From NCBI GenBank assembly GCA_903857255.1, contig CAIODY010000023.1, positions 1-56,143 of the forward strand: a stretch of DNA of 56,143 nt, given 5' to 3'. Under the pieces are notes generated by a model. That model had not been told where the DNA came from, searched no databases, and was given only the letters and a program-made list of their open reading frames with translations. Both the position numbers and the translations under genes were made by a program. This DNA is from an uncultured bacterium (lineage in GTDB: Bacteria > Bacteroidota > Bacteroidia > Chitinophagales > CAIODY01). This document shows, piece by piece, positions 51,902-56,143 of this stretch (position 1 is its first letter; the number at the start of each line of letters is the position of its first letter).

Positions 51902-54502
51902 ATGAGCACCCCCAAAGAAACCCCATTAATGAAGCAATACAACGCCATCAAGGAAAAATATCCTGATGCTATTTTGTTGTTTCGGGTGGGCGATTTTTAT
52001 GAAACTTTTGATGGCGATGCAGTCATCGCTTCTAAAGTTTTAGGTATTACTTTAACCAAAAGAAATAGCGGTGCAGCTAGTTCCAGTAATCTTGCAGGAT
52101 TTCCCCATCATTCGTTGGACACGTATTTGCCAAAGTTGGTAAAGGCAGGTTATCGAGTTGCGATTTGCGACCAACTCGAAGACCCAAAGATGACCAAAAC
52201 CATTGTAAAACGTGGGGTTACAGAGTTAGTAACGCCAGGCGTTACGGTGAATGACAAAATCCTGAATCATCGAACAAACAATTTTTTATGCAGCGTTGCT
52301 TTTGGAAATGAAGAGTTTGGCATTTCATTTATTGATATTTCAACGGGTGAATTTTTAGTATCGCAAGGCAACAAAGCCCATATCGAAAAGCTGATTCAAA
52401 GTTTTCAACCAGCCGAAATTATTTTTTCAAAGAAATATCAAACCGAGTTTACCTCATGGTTTGATAATCGTTTCTACACTTTTATGGTAGATGATTGGGT
52501 GTATCAATATGATACTGCTCGTGAATTATTATTGCGTCATTTTGAAACAGCATCGCTGAAAGGATTTGGAATTGAAGAGCTGCAATTGGCTGTGGTAGCT
52601 GCTGGCGCAACGATGCATTATTTGAAAACCACCGAGCATACCCAATTGCAACACATCAATTCGTTGCAACGAATTGCCGAAGACAAATATGTTTGGTTGG
52701 ATAGATTTACGATTCGGAATTTGGAATTAATTGATTCGCCATTTCATGATGGTGTGCCGCTGATAAAAATAATTGACAAAACACAATCGCCAATGGGAGC
52801 TCGAATGATGCGCCGATGGTTGCTTTTGCCGCTTAAAGAAGCAAAACCGATTGAAGACCGTCATGCAGTAGTAGAATATTTTTTGAATGAAAACGACATC
52901 AAAAATTTGATTTCAAATCAACTACAACAATTGGGTGATTTGGAACGATTGATTTCAAAAGTGCCCATGGCAAGGGTTACGCCACGTGAAGTGGTGCAGT
53001 TGAAAAAATCTTTGTACGGCATTGAAACGATAAAAAACATTTGCACACAAAGCAATCAAACTACTTTGCAAAAATGGGCTGACCAATTAAATCCATGTTT
53101 GCATATCAGAAACAGAATAGAAAAAGAAATTTTGCCTGAGCCACCAGCTTTGGCAAATCGAGGCGGAATCATCGCTTCGGGTGTGCATGAGCAATTAGAT
53201 GAATTGCGAAATATCAGCAGTTCATCAAAAGATTATCTGTTGAAAATTCAACAAAAAGCTGCGGAAGAAACTGGCATCACTACTTTGAAAATCAGCTTCA
53301 ACAATGTGTTTGGTTATTATTTAGAAGTAACCAATTCACACAAAAACAAAGTTCCTACTTCGTGGATTCGTAAGCAAACCCTCACCAATGCAGAGCGTTA
53401 CATCACCGAAGAATTAAAAGTTTTTGAAGAAAAAATTCTCGGAGCAGAAGAAAAAATTTCTGCCATCGAACAAAATTTGTTTGAGCAATTGGTAAAAGAT
53501 TTAGCAGAATTTTTGCAACCCATTCAGTTGAATGCCACAGTGCTGGCGCAATTGGACTGTTTAATCAGTTTTGCAACCGTTGCTGCTGAAAACAATTATG
53601 TAAAACCGCATTTAGCTGAAGATGGCATTTTGCAAATAAAAGATGGTCGTCATCCTGTTATCGAAAGGCAATTGCCTGTGGGCGAAAGTTATGTGCCGAA
53701 TGATATTTATTTAGACCGAGATACACAACAAATCATCATCATCACAGGACCGAACATGGCCGGTAAATCAGCATTGTTGCGACAAACAGCATTGATAGTT
53801 TTATTGGCGCAAGCTGGAAGTTTTGTGCCTGCAACACAAGCGCAAATCAGTCTGGTAGATAAAATTTTCACTCGGGTTGGTGCCAGCGATAACATCAGCA
53901 GCGGCGAATCAACTTTTATGGTGGAGATGAATGAAACCGCCAGTATCCTCAATAATATATCCAACGATAGTTTGGTTTTGTTGGATGAGATTGGTCGCGG
54001 AACTTCCACTTATGATGGCATCAGCATTGCTTGGAGCATTGCCGAATATTTGCACAATCATCCATTGTACAAACCGAAAACGCTCTTTGCTACGCATTAT
54101 CACGAACTGACAGAATTATCGGAAGTGTATCCGAAAATTAAAAACTTCAACGTGAGTGTGCATGAGCACGATGGCAAAATTATTTTTCTGCGAAAACTGA
54201 AACAAGGTGGAAGCCAACACAGCTTTGGAATACAAGTGGCAAAGATGGCCGGCATGCCGCAAAACCTGATTCAACGTGCCAACGAAATGATGCATCAATT
54301 AGAATCGAAAAGTTTGCAAGAACAAAACCGACAACAATTGCGAAGTGTTCCAACCCAACAAATGCAACTGAATATTTTCGACCCTGTGAGCGATGAGCTA
54401 AAAGAAATTTTACAACAACTAAAAATGTTGGACATCAACAAAACCACACCCGTTGAGGCTTTGATGAAGTTGATAGAGTTGAAGGGAATGGTGAGGAGGT
54501 AA
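51902..54502 (+). CDS. mutS: DNA mismatch repair ATPase MutS
   Basis: MutS recognises mismatches and small loops and starts repair. The 866-residue protein begins at the ATG at 51902; the frame opens earlier, but those 25 codons come from the terminator and promoter region. The mismatch-reading Phe32-x-Glu34 (FYETF) is present, so it is the MutS1 type. The ATPase has Walker A GPNMAGKS (~615-622), the Q-loop region [13 protein letters not shown], Walker [17 protein letters not shown] and FATHYHEL. The end contains a clamp and dimerisation helix. No mutL is nearby. Its 3' flank holds a palindrome array. Confidence 0.97.
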   Translation: MSTPKETPLMKQYNAIKEKYPDAILLFRVGDFYETFDGDAVIASKVLGITLTKRNSGAASSSNLAGFPHHSLDTYLPKLVKAGYRVAICDQLEDPKMTKTIVKRGVTELVTPGVTVNDKILNHRTNNFLCSVAFGNEEFGISFIDISTGEFLVSQGNKAHIEKLIQSFQPAEIIFSKKYQTEFTSWFDNRFYTFMVDDWVYQYDTARELLLRHFETASLKGFGIEELQLAVVAAGATMHYLKTTEHTQLQHINSLQRIAEDKYVWLDRFTIRNLELIDSPFHDGVPLIKIIDKTQSPMGARMMRRWLLLPLKEAKPIEDRHAVVEYFLNENDIKNLISNQLQQLGDLERLISKVPMARVTPREVVQLKKSLYGIETIKNICTQSNQTTLQKWADQLNPCLHIRNRIEKEILPEPPALANRGGIIASGVHEQLDELRNISSSSKDYLLKIQQKAAEETGITTLKISFNNVFGYYLEVTNSHKNKVPTSWIRKQTLTNAERYITEELKVFEEKILGAEEKISAIEQNLFEQLVKDLAEFLQPIQLNATVLAQLDCLISFATVAAENNYVKPHLAEDGILQIKDGRHPVIERQLPVGESYVPNDIYLDRDTQQIIIITGPNMAGKSALLRQTALIVLLAQAGSFVPATQAQISLVDKIFTRVGASDNISSGESTFMVEMNETASILNNISNDSLVLLDEIGRGTSTYDGISIAWSIAEYLHNHPLYKPKTLFATHYHELTELSEVYPKIKNFNVSVHEHDGKIIFLRKLKQGGSQHSFGIQVAKMAGMPQNLIQRANEMMHQLESKSLQEQNRQQLRSVPTQQMQLNIFDPVSDELKEILQQLKMLDINKTTPVEALMKLIELKGMVRR

Positions 54503-54525
54503 TTGGATAATGTGCTAATTTGTTC

Positions 54526-54601
54526 TGCCAAATTTGTAACTTGGCATTTGTAATGGACGATTTCAAATCGTCTGTTAGGTGTGTCGAGTTGCAAACTCGA
54601 C
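54526..54601. repeat. Three palindromes with an exact 28-bp pitch
   Basis: TGCCAA..TTGGCA (54526-54546), GACGATTT-C-AAATCGTC (54556-54572) and GTCGAGTT-GCA-AACTCGAC (54583-54601) are centred at 54536, 54564 and 54592. The arm sequences differ, but all have a TTTG/CAAA-like heart. The array starts 24 bases after the mutS stop. Confidence 0.65.
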
Positions 54602-54689
54602 AGAACATCAAAGTTGACGGATGGATGATTTATGATTGAATTTGTTATCGCCAAGCTGCAAACTCGACAGAACATCAAGGCTGACGGAT
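54591..54689. repeat. Direct repeat downstream of mutS, two 32-base copies 67 bases apart
   Basis: GCAAACTCGACAGAACATCA followed by A(A/G)G(T/C)TGACGGAT occurs at 54591-54622 and again at 54658-54689, with two mismatches. The first copy shares its left part with the right arm of the third palindrome; in the second copy the matching left arm has been replaced. Confidence 0.75.
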
Positions 54690-54736
54690 AAATAATTTTT
54701 TAGCAACAATTCCCTATAATTGTTTTGCTTTGCATA

Positions 54737-55741
54737 ATGCCAGTTAATAAAGAAGCATACATCCGTTATAAAATCATCGACACTTGTTTGAGTGGTAAAA
54801 AGTCTTATCCAAGGATGGATGATTTAATCCGAACATGCCAAGATGAATTAGGTAAAAAATTTACGGTCTCAACAATTCAGAAAGATATTAAAGCCATGAA
54901 AGAAGATGAGGCATTAGGTTTTCTGGCACCCATCAAATTCAGTAAAAGCAATAATGGTTATTATTATTCCGATGAAAATTATACTATCAAAAAAATTCAG
55001 CTTAATGAAAATGAAATTGATTCACTAATAGCTGCTGTTGATTTATTAACCACATTTAATGGTGACAGAGTTAGTTCAAATTTTGGTGTTGCTATCAACA
55101 AGGTATTGACTTCGGTAAAAGAAAAATACGAAAAGACTTCCGATAAAAGAACTATCATACAAACTGAAAATCCCCCCAAACAAAGAGGTTGGGAGCATTT
55201 TGATAATTTCTTCAAAGCAACAAAAGAAAGAATTCCAGTTTCATTTATTCATTACAACTACAAGAAAAGAGATTTCAATTCAATTGTTCTCCATCCGTAT
55301 TTGCTAAAAGAATTTCAGAATCGATGGTACATCATAGGCTACTCTGAAAATCATAAAGCCATTAGATATTTCGGCATCGACAGAATCATGGAACCATTGC
55401 TGCTGAAAAAAGAATTTGTGATGCAGCCAGATTTTAATGCTGAAAAACACTTCGAGAACATTTATGGTATTTATGCCTTATCAAAAAAAGTAGAGAAAAT
55501 TGAGTTTGTAGTTAAAATAATGTTGGGTAATTATCTGCAATCGCAACCAATTCATGAAAGTCAGAAAATTGAGACATACTATAGCTATGGTTCTTTAAGG
55601 TTAAGTCTGCAACTTATTCCATCGCAAGAATTACTGAATTTTTTTTTAATGATGAGCAATCAGTTGATATTAAAATCACCAAAATGGCTGGTTGAAGAAA
55701 TAAAAAAGCAGCAAAAGTCATCCATGCTAAATTACCTGTAG
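54737..55741 (+). CDS. WYL-domain transcriptional regulator
   Basis: This 334-residue protein has an N-terminal DNA-binding region (~1-75; YKIIDTCLSGKKSYPRMDDL, then an HTH-like KKFTVSTIQKDIKAMKED), a linker, and a WYL domain (~150-225). In the WYL domain VLHPYLLKEFQNRWYIIGYS and IRYFGIDRI carry the Trp-Tyr-x-x-Gly and ligand-facing Arg positions. A C-terminal extension follows (~240-334). WYL regulators sense nucleic acids or nucleotides, and many control defence or repair genes. I start it at ATG 54737; an earlier TTG is in frame. A second gene begins 2 bases after its stop, so the two are probably co-transcribed. Confidence 0.8.
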   Translation: MPVNKEAYIRYKIIDTCLSGKKSYPRMDDLIRTCQDELGKKFTVSTIQKDIKAMKEDEALGFLAPIKFSKSNNGYYYSDENYTIKKIQLNENEIDSLIAAVDLLTTFNGDRVSSNFGVAINKVLTSVKEKYEKTSDKRTIIQTENPPKQRGWEHFDNFFKATKERIPVSFIHYNYKKRDFNSIVLHPYLLKEFQNRWYIIGYSENHKAIRYFGIDRIMEPLLLKKEFVMQPDFNAEKHFENIYGIYALSKKVEKIEFVVKIMLGNYLQSQPIHESQKIETYYSYGSLRLSLQLIPSQELLNFFLMMSNQLILKSPKWLVEEIKKQQKSSMLNYL

Positions 55742-55743
55742 CC

Positions 55744-56143
55744 ATGAAAAAAAAATCAAAAACATTCGTTTATAACTTGCCAAAAAACAAGAACAATCAT
55801 GATAATTTAAGGTTGCTTAGAGTTATTATTCATTCTGAATACCTGAAGGTTGATTTTGGATACTATGCTACATCATACTATATCAAAGGTGGTTGGGTAA
55901 GAATCGCACAGGATAGCTTTGTAAGGGACAAGAGTAACAACAAAATTTATAAACTACTTAGAGCTGAAAATATTCCTATTGCACCAACTGTACACAGTTT
56001 TAACAGTTCAAATGAATGGATGTTTTTTTCTTTGATTTTCGAGCCCATTTCACTCAGCATAAAAGCATTTGATTTAATTGAAGTTGAGCCTGGTGAACCT
56101 ACCGATTTTAACTTTTACAATATTTTGCTCAATCCCAAAAATG
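55744..56143 (+). CDS. Unknown protein, N-terminal 133 residues (cut by window end)
   Basis: This is an open frame from ATG 55744 to the window edge, 2 bases after the WYL regulator. It has no signal peptide or membrane segment. The visible part resembles a beta-rich module seen in many Bacteroidota proteins, with the pattern KGGWVRIAQDSFV, IYKLLRAENIPIAPT, FFSLIFEPIS, FDLIEVEPGE and FNFYNI. In other proteins this module precedes thioredoxin-like or unknown domains, so the rest of the gene would decide the function. I assign none. The tight spacing suggests that it shares regulation with the WYL gene. Confidence 0.65.
   Translation, partial: MKKKSKTFVYNLPKNKNNHDNLRLLRVIIHSEYLKVDFGYYATSYYIKGGWVRIAQDSFVRDKSNNKIYKLLRAENIPIAPTVHSFNSSNEWMFFSLIFEPISLSIKAFDLIEVEPGEPTDFNFYNILLNPKN

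Noticed and set aside
54526-54601. Palindrome array considered as a CRISPR
   Set aside because: The palindromic parts differ from each other and the gaps are only about 10 bases; a CRISPR needs identical repeats and longer unique spacers.

Overview
The window is an AT-rich chromosomal segment from a member of the Bacteroidota. The evidence is: several proteins with type IX secretion system (T9SS) C-terminal sorting domains, a GldA-type ABC ATPase, a giant SprB-repeat adhesin with a gliding-motility-type C-terminus, TAnnTTTG promoter elements, a group II geranylgeranylglyceryl phosphate synthase, and a mraZ-rsmH-ftsL-ftsI-murE-mraY-murD-ftsW cluster in the usual Bacteroidota order. A Chitinophagales-like lineage is my guess; the sequence alone does not fix it. 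MurE has the DNPR motif, so the peptidoglycan is predicted to be of the meso-diaminopimelate type.

Layout. 1-10.1 kb: the tail of a T9SS cargo protein, a tiny secreted Lys/Ala-rich protein, murB (minus), two tandem OmpA/TSP3 proteins, a PAP2 phosphatase, a secreted DUF6605-like T9SS cargo, and a TPR/PD40/OmpA protein with the architecture of the T9SS protein PorE. 10.3-10.5 kb: a long foldback repeat between convergent genes. 10.5-22.5 kb, mostly minus strand: an MsbA-like ABC exporter, a secreted coiled-coil protein, a TrpG/PabA glutaminase, a T9SS cargo, a 21-bp minisatellite region, a secreted protein, panB (plus), tRNA-Asn, gldA, rsgA, a GGGP synthase and purF. 22.6-26 kb (plus): a three-gene surface-glycan set (FkbM methyltransferase, Wzx-like flippase, glycosyltransferase). 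26-36.2 kb (minus): the cell-wall/division cluster, which stops after ftsW; murG, murC and ftsQAZ are not here and murB lies 25 kb away. 36.5-45.9 kb: a 3136-residue adhesin with 21 SprB repeats. 46-56 kb: rpoN, a methyltransferase, a PAP2-like membrane protein, rlmB, a C10 peptidase, mutS, a WYL regulator and an unknown gene cut by the window edge.

How the parts relate. The envelope theme is strong: peptidoglycan synthesis (mur/fts), peptidoglycan-binding OmpA proteins, T9SS export (a PorE-like protein plus cargos) and motility/adhesion (gldA, SprB-like). The most unusual feature is that almost every intergenic space in the dcw cluster downstream of rsmH holds an inverted-repeat element. There are three copies of one ~93-bp family, one unrelated inverted repeat over the ftsW start, and an S23/IVP-type gene flanked by 13-bp inverted repeats and broken by an in-frame TGA. 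Other non-coding structure includes a three-palindrome array with an exact 28-bp pitch after mutS, a 41-bp tandem repeat, a ~157-bp foldback, a 21-bp array that is probably transcribed, and a candidate MraZ operator of 10-bp-spaced repeats overlapping the mraZ start codon.
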